Origin: Calditrichia bacterium
GTDB taxonomy: Bacteria; Calditrichota; Calditrichia; RBG-13-44-9; J075
Assembly: GCA_028284905.1 (NCBI GenBank)
Contig: JANQQU010000043.1
Coordinates: 372,001 to 436,000, forward strand
Direction: 5' to 3'
Length of the DNA: 64,000 bases
Both the position numbers and the translations under genes were made by a program. The notes beneath the pieces are model-generated. The model was not told the DNA's origin, ran no database searches, and was given only the letters and a program-made list of their open reading frames with translations. Positions 27,107 to 38,736 of the stretch are shown one piece after another. The first letter of the stretch is position 1, and each line of letters begins with the position of its first letter.

Positions 27107-27191
27107 AGAAATGTAAAATATCCAATATCCAATTTTCAATGTAAAAGTGCAGAAATGTAAAATATCCAATATCCAATTTTAAATGTAAAGG
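27107..27191. repeat. Tandem direct repeat (two copies, 44-base period) downstream of PAP2
   Basis: Two nearly identical units, 27107-27147 and 27151-27191, each contain AGAAATGTAAAATATCC followed by AATATCCAATTTT and AATGTAAA. The opposite-strand related pattern (TTGGACATTTTACATTGGG and TATTGGATATTGAC) occurs at 27211-27250, so the block is partly self-complementary. It lies between the barrel terminator and the 3' end of the PAP2 gene. Confidence 0.75.
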
Positions 27192-27254
27192 TAGGACTCA
27201 TCGCATATAATTGGACATTTTACATTGGGTGTTTTATATTGGATATTGACGCCT

Positions 27255-28028
27255 TTAAAGTCCGCGCACCCAATGCACCAAATACGCACAACCAACCCCC
27301 AGCGCCGCACCAGCAAGGACATCTGAAGGAAAATGCTTACCACCAGCAATCCGGGAAATCCCCGACCAGGAGGCAGCGCCCAGCGCAAAATAGCGTTGCG
27401 TTTTATTCGCTTTATTTCCTTTGCTTAGTAGATAGCTGGTGGCAATAGAAAAGGCAAAGGCAGTATCGCCGGAAGGCATCGAACGAAATGCCTCTCTTAG
27501 CCCGGCTTCGTCTTCCTCGAGGATTTTGTCTGTATAAAAAATGGGGCGGCGCCGGTGAAAAATCTCCTTGAATAAAACGCTAAACCCGACAGCGGTTAAT
27601 CCGGATTCAAACGATGCTCGGAAGTGGGAAAATCCGTTTGGTTGATTCCGCCAAAGATCCTGCCAGGAATAAAAGCCAAATGCCGCCAATCCTGTCCAGC
27701 CGGTTACTTGCCAGCCGATATTCTCGTCGTGAATTGTCCAGCGATCGAAGAAGGGAACTTCACTTTTCGCGCAGGGGGCACAGCCATTCAGATCTGCTTC
27801 CGGAAGAGCGTCTCCGATCATAATTAGGCCAACGCTGCCCAGCCAGATGGAGGCTTCCCGTAATCCGCTCAGGGGCACGCTGTTTGCTTTCTTAGCCGAG
27901 GCTGCCTCTGAAGAAATAAGCAGCCGTTGTTTGCTAAACGACAATTGATCGCTGTTTAATTGCGGGAAGGCTGATGAACATAAAACGAACATCAAGCTGA
28001 ATATTGTGATATTGATTTTTTTATTCAT
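27255..28028 (-). CDS. PAP2 family phosphatase
   Basis: An integral-membrane or exported type-2 phosphatidic acid phosphatase-like protein of 257 aa. A leader (INITIFSLMFVLCSSAFPQ) is followed by several hydrophobic helices. The three PAP2 signature blocks are all visible: KEIFHRRRP (KxxxxxxRP-like), SMPSGDTAFAFS (PSGxx, where the family usually has His; here Asp follows Gly), and SRIAGGKHFPSDVLAGAALG (SRxxxxxHxxxD). The replacement of the usual histidine of PSGH by aspartate is notable, since that histidine is the general acid. Substrate may be undecaprenyl pyrophosphate or another lipid phosphate. Repeat-rich DNA lies on both sides. Confidence 0.85.
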   Translation of the reverse strand: MNKKINITIFSLMFVLCSSAFPQLNSDQLSFSKQRLLISSEAASAKKANSVPLSGLREASIWLGSVGLIMIGDALPEADLNGCAPCAKSEVPFFDRWTIHDENIGWQVTGWTGLAAFGFYSWQDLWRNQPNGFSHFRASFESGLTAVGFSVLFKEIFHRRRPIFYTDKILEEDEAGLREAFRSMPSGDTAFAFSIATSYLLSKGNKANKTQRYFALGAASWSGISRIAGGKHFPSDVLAGAALGVGCAYLVHWVRGL

Positions 28029-28069
28029 AATTGGATTGCTTTGGTGGTTTGTTTTTTCTTTTTCCCAAT

Positions 28070-28180
28070 GCAGCCGCTTTGCGGCAGGATTGGGCGTTGT
28101 ACTGTATCGCCTTTGGCGAAAGTCTTTTGCGCCAACGAAGGTTTATGAAAGAATTCAAACAACGAACAACGATCAACGAA
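28070..28180. repeat. Intergenic block of short hairpins and an iterated CAACGA word
   Basis: Between the PAP2 start and the next stop lie short hairpins: GCCGC-TTT-GCGGC (28073-28085), TCGCC-TTT-GGCGA (28107-28119), and TTGGCG paired with CGCCAA further on. The last 22 bases (28159-28180) repeat AACGA three times: ACAACGAACAACGATCAACG. No coding function is seen. Confidence 0.55.
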
Positions 28181-28780
28181 TTATTCCACTTTCTTAATCA
28201 ATACCTCCGGCCCCAAGGAGCCTTTCAGTAGCTTGATTTTCGACTTGCTGGAAAAATGCCAGGGCAAATATTCGCTGGACGGTAAAGTGGTATCCAATAA
28301 TCCCATCCGCTGATAAGCTTCCGCGATGAGCTCGCTGCAGAATAAGGTAGACAGATCATGCCCATTGTCGCCAAAAGGGCCATCGTAAGCAGCTCTTAAT
28401 AATGTGATCATGTCATCGTCATAAGGACGCCCTTTTAACTCTTCCCGTAATGTGGAGAGTGATTTTAACATGGCATCGCTGCGCCTTAACTTTAGGAGGC
28501 GTACGGCAATGTTACCGTCATAACTTTTCACGCGTTGACTGAGCGGCACCAGTTGTACGCCTTTAGTCTCCTTGCCTGTGGCAATATCCCGGATATCATT
28601 TAAAACCGTCGACTCCCAGAGCAGAATGGTGCGTATTTCCTTTACCCGCACAACCATGCCGACATGGGACCAGGGACTTCGGGTTGCCCAGCGAATACCG
28701 ATGCTGAGACTGCTGCGCCCTCCAAACAGAACGATATCACCCGTTTTTAATTTCGATCGAATTTTTTCGTAAGCAGTCAT
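28181..28780 (-). CDS. YiiX-like permuted papain-fold (NlpC/P60 superfamily) hydrolase
   Basis: A 199-aa protein resembling the YiiX/YebB permuted NlpC/P60-like amidases or peptidases. The permuted active-site order is seen: the histidine in WSHVGMVV (about residues 38-45) comes first and the cysteine in LFCSELIAEAYQRMG (about 148-162) comes near the end. The entry motif TGDIVLFGGRSSLSIGIRWAT is typical. No signal peptide or membrane helix is present, so it may act inside the cell. Substrate is unknown. The start codon at 28780 lies in the divergent region facing the beta-galactosidase gene, and it stands upstream of PAP2 with a 152-base repeat-rich gap. Confidence 0.78.
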   Translation of the reverse strand: MTAYEKIRSKLKTGDIVLFGGRSSLSIGIRWATRSPWSHVGMVVRVKEIRTILLWESTVLNDIRDIATGKETKGVQLVPLSQRVKSYDGNIAVRLLKLRRSDAMLKSLSTLREELKGRPYDDDMITLLRAAYDGPFGDNGHDLSTLFCSELIAEAYQRMGLLDTTLPSSEYLPWHFSSKSKIKLLKGSLGPEVLIKKVE

Positions 28781-28915
28781 AGTTCTCCGTAGTTGCAGAT
28801 GATTGTCCGGCAGTATGAATCAAAGATGACAAATTTTATGAGAAATGCAAAAAAAATCCCCGGGAAAATCGATTTTACCCGATGGCGCTAAAACTAATAT
28901 TTACGATTTCTCTGA

Positions 28916-32191
<3,276 letters not shown>

Positions 32192-32231
32192 AATTGACGC
32201 TAATGATGCAGTAGCTGGCATTCATCGTTTG

Positions 32232-32639
32232 CTACTGTAATTGAATCGATAAGGCGTAATTGTCAAAAGGGTGCGCATTAATACTGATTTCGACAACGCT
32301 GCTACCGGATGTGCCCTCTTTGACTGTAAACTCACAGTTGCTAATGGTGCCTTCAGCATCAGTCTTGGTGTCCATGCTGGAGGTGCCGTCTCCGGAGATG
32401 TAAAATTGCAGATTGTTCTCTGCCGGCCGCACGGTGATCTGGTATTTTTCCCCGGTATTCGCCTGGATGACATATAAGTCGGTATGCTCACCACCGACCG
32501 CGCCATCGATTTCATACCCCTGTTTGCAACCGTTGAAATTGATAGTGGTGATCGTCTGGGACAGTTCGTTTTTTGTTTCAACCGCTGGCTCGCAGCATCC
32601 TGCTAAAAAGATAAAAAAAGCTAGTAATAACAATCGCAT
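32232..32639 (-). CDS. Small predicted lipoprotein of unknown function
   Basis: A 135-aa protein with a clear lipobox: FIFLAGC, the cysteine at residue 15 followed by a second Cys. The mature part is a predicted beta-sandwich with NFNGCKQGYEIDGAVGGEHTDLYVI and a PPC-like pattern (TGEKYQITVRPAENNLQFYISGDG) resembling secreted pre-peptidase C-terminal domains. Paired cysteines may form a disulfide. Its ATG overlaps the stop of the upstream hydrolase gene by one base (TAATG), so the two are translationally coupled and may act together at the outer membrane. Confidence 0.8.
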   Translation of the reverse strand: MRLLLLAFFIFLAGCCEPAVETKNELSQTITTINFNGCKQGYEIDGAVGGEHTDLYVIQANTGEKYQITVRPAENNLQFYISGDGTSSMDTKTDAEGTISNCEFTVKEGTSGSSVVEISINAHPFDNYALSIQLQ

Positions 32640-34216
32640 TATTCGTCCTCGTTGCTTAGTAAAATATAAACGGGCCTGTGGGTTAAAGTTAAATCAATCG
32701 CGCCATCGATAACGTCCAGAGAACGCCTCTCCGCCCTGGACTGCCCGATTTCTGTGATAACCGGTTCAATTAACACCCTGGCCGCCGGAACCGTAATGTT
32801 GACCAGTTTTTCCGATACATCTCCCGGTAAAACAACTTTTTGGGGATCGAGCCAGGCAATCATAAAATCCCCCCTCCCATGTGCCAGGTGATAAATTCGT
32901 ACCGCATCATTTTCATGGGTAATTCGCTGAATTTCAGAATAGCCATTAAAGTGTCCCATTAGTTGCTGGATGGCATAATAGAGCGGATACTTTTCTTTAA
33001 GCTTCCCGGTAAACAAGTTAACATTCAACGCTCCTCCCCAGGCAGCGATACCGGCTGCGCCACGTGCCAGGCGCGAGGTGAGCCCCGGTAAATCGCCGGT
33101 AAAGGAAAGGTTGATTAAGCGAATATCCTGCTCTGCGGCGATGATTGTTCGCTGAACATGATCTGCCGCAATAAAGCCGCGCGTCCAGTGCAATGTTGCT
33201 TTATCTTTTCTGGTTAGTTTAGTGAAATAGTCGGCAAGCCGGCAGCGATCAGCTTCTGTCGCTGGTGGGGCCAGAACGCCTCTGATCTTCGCTTCACAAT
33301 CGGTCGCCTGTCCCCAGCCTATGTAGGAGGTCGGCACAGTGTCGCTGATAATAATCGGCTTACTGTAGCCGCGTTGCGCTGTCTCATATTGAACCCAGCG
33401 AACCAGGTGCTCAATTTCGTAAGGTGAGCCTAGATTGTGCAGATTGATGACGTCAAAAATGTCCGGGTTGTCCAATATCATCCGCATGTCGGCAAGGTCG
33501 TGATGCTTGTCGTGGCGAGGCGTGTTTATCCATACACTGTCATAATCCGCCGGATCATCTACGTCCATATCGGTAGGGGTAGTTAGAAAAGCGGCGTGCC
33601 CGATGATTACATTCTCAGAAGCTTGATGGGCAGCCTGGTAGGCGTGGCGCAGTGTCTCAATGTATTCCGCAGCCGGCTCCGGTTGATAACTGGAAAATTC
33701 CGTCCCTATCTCAATATAACGAACCGGCCAGCGTAATCCTTCCATGTCGTCAATGCCGTCGCCATCATAGCGCTCAACGATGCCACTGACCCATGCTTTG
33801 AAATGGCCCAGATATTCAGGTTTCGGACTGGCGTTGCTGGTCTTCAAACGAGACACTTTTTTTGAGCCCCAGCGGCTATGCGGTTTTAGGGCGATGGTTA
33901 GTTCACTAAACCCGTTGTTTTGGTATTCCCGGATAAACAAATCGAGGTTTTTGTAATTGATAGCCTTGTCGGGGCCTTTCTGCATTTTGCCCCAGGAAAC
34001 GGCATCAGGTAAATGCTTCATGCCGGGCATGCCGGTTTCAGCGAAAGCCGCTGCCATTGTTTTCACGGACTGTGGATTGTTGGTAACTGCATACTCCAGG
34101 CCGACGATCAATCCATCACCTGCAAACCGGCCCTCCGTTAACCCTTGCGAGTGTAGGAATGTTGATAATAAGGCAGCTAAAGCAATACTGAGGTACTTAT
34201 TCAAGTAAGATTTCAT
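32639..34216 (-). CDS. Secreted GH-A clan-like (beta/alpha)8 glycoside hydrolase
   Basis: A 525-aa protein with signal peptide (ALAALLSTFLHSQ). Residues about 40-400 look like a clan GH-A TIM barrel related to family 39-like hydrolases: the ERYDGDGIDDMEGLRWPVRY segment precedes the putative acid/base site YIEIGTEF (167-174; E173 by position). The usual Asn before that glutamate is Thr here. The second carboxylate is probably in the TRGFIAAD or later segment but is not clear. The rest includes a small beta domain (ITVPAARVLIEPVI). Exact substrate is not evident. The gene follows aceK after 69 bases and is coupled to the small lipoprotein gene downstream. Confidence 0.7.
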   Translation of the reverse strand: MKSYLNKYLSIALAALLSTFLHSQGLTEGRFAGDGLIVGLEYAVTNNPQSVKTMAAAFAETGMPGMKHLPDAVSWGKMQKGPDKAINYKNLDLFIREYQNNGFSELTIALKPHSRWGSKKVSRLKTSNASPKPEYLGHFKAWVSGIVERYDGDGIDDMEGLRWPVRYIEIGTEFSSYQPEPAAEYIETLRHAYQAAHQASENVIIGHAAFLTTPTDMDVDDPADYDSVWINTPRHDKHHDLADMRMILDNPDIFDVINLHNLGSPYEIEHLVRWVQYETAQRGYSKPIIISDTVPTSYIGWGQATDCEAKIRGVLAPPATEADRCRLADYFTKLTRKDKATLHWTRGFIAADHVQRTIIAAEQDIRLINLSFTGDLPGLTSRLARGAAGIAAWGGALNVNLFTGKLKEKYPLYYAIQQLMGHFNGYSEIQRITHENDAVRIYHLAHGRGDFMIAWLDPQKVVLPGDVSEKLVNITVPAARVLIEPVITEIGQSRAERRSLDVIDGAIDLTLTHRPVYILLSNEDE

Positions 34217-34285
34217 CGGTAAACTCTCAGTTCAGATTTGCAAAACATACCGATTTTAGTGGACTGAGGCAAATTGCGCATTTCT

Positions 34286-36034
34286 CTATTGCTGAGATGG
34301 AGGTAGTTGCAGTCGTTTCTTCAGCGGGTAAGGAAAAATGTGGATTATTTCGCCGGACTCAATCCGTTCCTGCAAATGCTTCCAAAATTCTACAGAAAAC
34401 AGGTCCTCGTGATGCTGATAGAAGGTTTGCAGTAATACGCCGCCTAATCCCAGGAAATGGCGAAATTCTGTCGGGAAGATATCATTCTCTGCTATGGAGA
34501 ACCAGGGTTCGGACGAAAGCTCCTCATCAAGGCTGGGTGCCTTGGGAGGATTACGAAAATTACATTCGGTAATCATGCAGAGTTCGTCGTAGTCATAGAA
34601 TACGACCCGGCCATGGCGGGTAACACCGAAATTCTTCAGCAGCATATCGCCGGTAAAAATATTGCTAGCGGCGAGGTCTTTAATGGCGTTGCCGTAGTCG
34701 ATGATGGCCGCTTTCGCTGAATCCAACTCCGCCTGGGCTGCGTAAATATCCAGGGGAATGACCCGTCTTTCAATATAGGCATGTTTAATGATGACATTAT
34801 CACCATCGAACTCAACCGTTTTCTTGGCTTCCGTTTTCAGTTCTTCCAGCAACTCTTCAGAGAAGCGGCTCTTTTCGAATTGTAAATATTCAAACTCCTG
34901 GGCATCGACCATACGGCCAGCACGATCGTGTAGGAAAACCAGCTTGTATTTGTCAAGAACCGTCTGTCTGCTTATTTTTTTGGGATATGCCGATTTATCA
35001 CGAATCAGTTTGAAAACAACGTCATATCCTGGCAACGTGAAGACGATCATTACCATCCCTTTTTTACCGGGAGCTACAACGAATTGCCCGTCGGAACGCG
35101 CAAGATGGTGGAAGATGTCGCGAAATAATTCAGTCTTCCCATGTTTGTGAAACCCGATGGATATGTATAGCTCTGCCAATCTTTTTCGCGGCATTACTGA
35201 TTTTAAAAACTGTACGAGATCGTAAGGGCGTTCTACGGCGACGTGGAAAGAGGCCCGAGTAAAACTAAAGACAATGCTGGCCTCATTTTCCGTAAGTAAT
35301 ACTGCGTCGAGAAAAATGCCGCCCGTTTCGTTCATTAATACCAATACCAGCGGAAAAATATGTGTACCGCTAAATATGCGCCCTACGATGTGAGCACTTT
35401 TTCCCCGATAGAAAACTGCGTCAACGACTTCGACCCGATCGATGATTTTTAAGGCACCGATTTCCCGGAGATGTGCTTCGATGATCGTGGTTGCGGTAAC
35501 GGCGTCATTTTCGAGATTAGGGTAGGGGGCACTAAATGGATAGTCTTTTAAGATGCCGCGAATCAAGTGCAGATTGCCGCCGGTGCTATGGTAGCTGCGA
35601 TATATCGGCTGGCGGGCCTGGGTGGGTGGTGTCTCAAAGTCGGTGTCGACGAATTCTATCTGAATGTCAACACCGACGGTGGTGAAGATACGTCTGGTGA
35701 CGGAATTGAAAAATGTTTCGGCCAGTTCCCAGTCATTCCTGCCGGTGATCAAGCCGGAATAAACCGCCTTTAAGCCGGCCCAAATCAGCTTGTCTTCCCG
35801 ACGATCCGCAAGTAGCTCCTGGATTTCGGTGGCGATTTCCCCGATGATTTCCCGGTAAAGATCCAGCCGCTCAGCAGCGTCCGCCTGCAGTCCATGCCAG
35901 TCCATTGTTTCAAAGCGCTTGCGCGCCCGATGAATTATCTCATGGTGACGCTGTTGGTAGCGTTCGAACGCGGCAATGATTGCCTGCGCACATAAATTGG
36001 AAAGGCGGCTGTCGGAGATGCGCTGCTGATGCAT
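34286..36034 (-). CDS. aceK: Isocitrate dehydrogenase kinase/phosphatase
   Basis: AceK phosphorylates and dephosphorylates isocitrate dehydrogenase, steering isocitrate between the TCA cycle and the glyoxylate bypass. The 582-aa protein matches the E. coli length (about 578). The nucleotide-site segment APGKKGMVMIVFTLPGYDVVFK carries the ATP-binding lysine, and the C-terminal kinase core is highly conserved: AYIERRVIPLDIYA, then NIFTGDMLLKNFGVTRHG and RVVFYDYDELC, with the DxxxxN and DYD metal ligands. The N-terminal regulatory domain (residues 1-300) is more divergent. It follows a HemN-like gene by 14 bases. No icd, aceA or aceB is in this window. AceK is chiefly reported from Proteobacteria, which makes its presence here noteworthy. 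Confidence 0.94.
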   Translation of the reverse strand: MHQQRISDSRLSNLCAQAIIAAFERYQQRHHEIIHRARKRFETMDWHGLQADAAERLDLYREIIGEIATEIQELLADRREDKLIWAGLKAVYSGLITGRNDWELAETFFNSVTRRIFTTVGVDIQIEFVDTDFETPPTQARQPIYRSYHSTGGNLHLIRGILKDYPFSAPYPNLENDAVTATTIIEAHLREIGALKIIDRVEVVDAVFYRGKSAHIVGRIFSGTHIFPLVLVLMNETGGIFLDAVLLTENEASIVFSFTRASFHVAVERPYDLVQFLKSVMPRKRLAELYISIGFHKHGKTELFRDIFHHLARSDGQFVVAPGKKGMVMIVFTLPGYDVVFKLIRDKSAYPKKISRQTVLDKYKLVFLHDRAGRMVDAQEFEYLQFEKSRFSEELLEELKTEAKKTVEFDGDNVIIKHAYIERRVIPLDIYAAQAELDSAKAAIIDYGNAIKDLAASNIFTGDMLLKNFGVTRHGRVVFYDYDELCMITECNFRNPPKAPSLDEELSSEPWFSIAENDIFPTEFRHFLGLGGVLLQTFYQHHEDLFSVEFWKHLQERIESGEIIHIFPYPLKKRLQLPPSQQ

Positions 36035-36048
36035 AATGTCACCTCAGT

Positions 36049-37398
36049 TTAGGTGTAGCGAGCGTCGCGGTACTTCTCCTCGTAAAATATGGGTAACAGT
36101 TGATCAACCTGTAATAATCCCTGGCGGCTGAGCGTGATTTGCCGGTCATTTACGGAAAGCATACCGTTTGCCTGGAGCCGTTGATAGGCTTCGCTAAATT
36201 CATCGAGAATATCTACCTGGAATTTATCCTGAAAATAGTTTGCACTAATATCGCCCAATTTAAGCTGTAAAATCATTTCCCGAATCAAACGTTCCCTTTC
36301 GGAGGTGGCAAAAGCGCGTGTGATGGGAAGTTGACCGGAATCTACTTTTCCGATATACTCTGCCCAACGGCTGGAATTCTGGAAATGAACTCCGCCAATG
36401 TGGCCAAAAGAAGATACGCCGGCAGCAAGCATGTCACTTCCCCGCCAAAGCGCATCCCGATAAATGAATTTCTTATTGCTGCTTTCTTTCTTAACCATTG
36501 TATAGGCACTGGAGACCATGTAGCCCGCTTCGCTGAGGCGGTCGATTGCATAGCTGTGCCATTCCCGCTTGGTTGCCCAATCGGCAACCGTCAGCTTTTC
36601 GCCTTCACGAATGTGACGGGAATAAACGGCGTTAAAGGGGAGCTCCAGTTGATAGATGGTGACGCTGTCCGGATCAAACTCAATTGTTTCCTCGACAGCC
36701 GCTTTCCAGGTCTCGAAATTATCGCCGATCATTCCGGAGATCAAATCAATATTCACCTGATCGAAGCCGATCTCTTTGATCCATGGCTGGACGCGATATA
36801 TCTCTTTTGAGACGTGCGCCCGGCCGTTTTCTTTCAAAATGTCATCATTGAAATGTTCGACGCCCACGCTAAGACGAGTCACCCCAATTTCCCGAATCGC
36901 TTCCAGCTTACTGCGGGAAAGCGTGCCTGGTTCGCATTCAAAAGCAACCTCTTCTACGGCATCCCAGGAAATAGCGTCTTTAGCACGTTCAACCAGCCAC
37001 TTCAGGTGCTTTACACTAATGAATGACGGTGTGCCGCCACCGAAGTAGACGTATTTTAATGGGCGATGTTGTACGGCATGCTGGGAACCGTAGATCTCCA
37101 ATTCCCGGACAAGAGCATCGAGATAATTCTGGATTTCATCGCTGTTTTTCCCGGTGTAAACCTTGAAATAGCAGAATTTGCATCGCTTCCGGCAAAAGGG
37201 GATGTGCATATAAAGGCCCAGCGGCTTATCAATATGCGCCGGATGTTGAAAGGCCTGCAGCGCTTTTTCGATATCCGTATCATTCCAGAAGGAATAGGCA
37301 GGGTAATTGGAAACAAATACACTGCCGATTTCTGTGGATGTTTTTTTCTCCAGACTGGTCGCCGGATCTTTGAAAATTGGGGTAGGGGTATCACTCAT
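36049..37398 (-). CDS. HemN-like radical SAM protein (coproporphyrinogen III oxidase family)
   Basis: A 449-aa radical SAM enzyme. The 4Fe-4S/SAM motif C69-R-K-R-C73-K-F-C76 is preceded by LGLYMHIPF, as in HemN/HemW proteins. Further family motifs are YVYFGGGTPSFIS, FECEPGTLSRSKLEAI, GVTRLSVGVEHFN and VNIDLISGMIGD. The C-terminal HemN_C-like part (SERERLIREMILQLKLGDISANYFQDKF) is present. It is longer at the N-terminus than HemW (about 55 extra residues). Candidates are an anaerobic coproporphyrinogen oxidase, a heme chaperone or a heme-modifying enzyme; sequence alone does not decide. The gene is cotranscribed with aceK (14-base gap). Confidence 0.85.
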   Translation of the reverse strand: MSDTPTPIFKDPATSLEKKTSTEIGSVFVSNYPAYSFWNDTDIEKALQAFQHPAHIDKPLGLYMHIPFCRKRCKFCYFKVYTGKNSDEIQNYLDALVRELEIYGSQHAVQHRPLKYVYFGGGTPSFISVKHLKWLVERAKDAISWDAVEEVAFECEPGTLSRSKLEAIREIGVTRLSVGVEHFNDDILKENGRAHVSKEIYRVQPWIKEIGFDQVNIDLISGMIGDNFETWKAAVEETIEFDPDSVTIYQLELPFNAVYSRHIREGEKLTVADWATKREWHSYAIDRLSEAGYMVSSAYTMVKKESSNKKFIYRDALWRGSDMLAAGVSSFGHIGGVHFQNSSRWAEYIGKVDSGQLPITRAFATSERERLIREMILQLKLGDISANYFQDKFQVDILDEFSEAYQRLQANGMLSVNDRQITLSRQGLLQVDQLLPIFYEEKYRDARYT

Positions 37399-37509
37399 TC
37401 TGGCTATATCCTATCTCTTTAGTTTCAGATTCTACGACATCTTGTAATAACCTTGCACGTATAATATTCGCTTTAGTTTCCCAGCCATTAAAGAAGTTGC
37501 AGTAAGCAC

Positions 37510-38502
37510 TTACTGAAGTTTGATGTCGTGAGCACCGCGATACTTGGCGATGATTTTTCGAAGCTTGTTTATGTTCAGGTTTCCTCCGCTCAAAACCAGG
37601 ACAATCTTCTTCCCGCGGAATCTTTCTTTATAACGTATCGCTGTAGCCAGAGGGATCGCCCCGGCACCTTCGGCAAGATTGTGTGTATGCTTGAGATACA
37701 ACAAAATCGATTCTTCAATTTCATTGTCATCAACTAGGAGAAAATCGTCTAAATGTTCTCTCATGATGCGTTGGGTATTCGGGAAGGGGACCCGGGTCGC
37801 AACGCCTTCGGCAAACGTCTCCATTTGGGCGCTGATTATCTCGCCGGATTTCCAGCTAAGCTGCATCGATGGCGCTTGAGCGGACTGGCAGCCAAAAACT
37901 TCGATCTTCTCATTGATGGATTTGCAAACAATTCCGGCAGCACTGGCACTGCTGCCCCCACCAACGGGAACTATAATTGCTTCTACGTCGGGTAAATCAT
38001 CGAGAATTTCCAATGCGTAACTGCCGACGCCGCAAATAAGTGCTTCTTCCGTTGGCCCGATAAATTTCCCACCCTTTTCCTCGGCCATCGTCATAATCAT
38101 TTCCCGGGCAGTGTCAAAGTCTTTGCCATGAAAGATGATCTCTGCGCCCATTCGGCGCATAGCTTTCACCTTGGAGGGGTTAGCTCCTTCCGGCACTGCG
38201 ATGGTTGCCTTAATGCCATACGCCCTGGCTGCAAAAGCAATACTCTGCCCGTGGTTCCCGGTAGACGCCGTATACAGGCCTGCAGCCTTTTCCGAAGCGG
38301 AAAGATGGGCGGCAAGATTGACACCACCACGAACTTTAAAAGCGCCCACCGGATGATGGTTCTCATGCTTCACCCAAACCTTAGCGCCAATCAGTTCACT
38401 CAGTGTACTGTAATAATGCAATGGGGTTGGTTTCAAGTATTGATAGACAATCTTTCTTGCAGTGATGATGTCATGAAGCGTCGGTGTAGGATTCAACTGC
38501 AT
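37510..38502 (-). CDS. Threonine/serine dehydratase (PLP, fold type II)
   Basis: A 330-aa enzyme that deaminates threonine or serine to a keto acid and ammonia. The ATG at 38502 has GGAG five bases upstream; an earlier in-frame ATG at 38529 is less likely. The PLP lysine is K56 in PVGAFKVRGG. Other markers are STGNHGQSIAFAAR, ATIAVPEGANPSKV, the PLP-phosphate loop VPVGGGSSAS and LVLSGGNLN. There is no C-terminal ACT domain, so it resembles the catabolic (TdcB-like) or related racemase/dehydratase enzymes rather than the feedback-regulated IlvA. It is upstream of the HemN-like gene with a 110-base gap, so may be separately expressed. Confidence 0.88.
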   Translation of the reverse strand: MQLNPTPTLHDIITARKIVYQYLKPTPLHYYSTLSELIGAKVWVKHENHHPVGAFKVRGGVNLAAHLSASEKAAGLYTASTGNHGQSIAFAARAYGIKATIAVPEGANPSKVKAMRRMGAEIIFHGKDFDTAREMIMTMAEEKGGKFIGPTEEALICGVGSYALEILDDLPDVEAIIVPVGGGSSASAAGIVCKSINEKIEVFGCQSAQAPSMQLSWKSGEIISAQMETFAEGVATRVPFPNTQRIMREHLDDFLLVDDNEIEESILLYLKHTHNLAEGAGAIPLATAIRYKERFRGKKIVLVLSGGNLNINKLRKIIAKYRGAHDIKLQ

Positions 38503-38736
38503 GGAGTCTCCGGTGAAATTTTTGTCCAAGTGGCAAGAAATATTTTAATTAGGGAAAGAATAAATATCAACCGCTTTGTTAAAAATTAACTGAGAAATAT
38601 CAAAATAAATCACTAAATATCTCCTGCCAGCGTCGTTATATTATGATCGTCTTGGTTGTATAACACCAGAAAGTAAATGGTTGCTATTATATATGTTTGA
38701 AATTGAATTGTTGATTTATCCCGGCGGAGGACTGGT

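Noticed and set aside
27107-27191. Possible CRISPR array
   Set aside because: Only two unit copies with three bases between them, no spacers and no cas genes in the window.
28031-28231. A 66-codon open frame spanning the repeat-rich gap after the YiiX-like gene
   Set aside because: It starts in the hairpin region and overlaps the end of a real gene; no motif or ribosome site.
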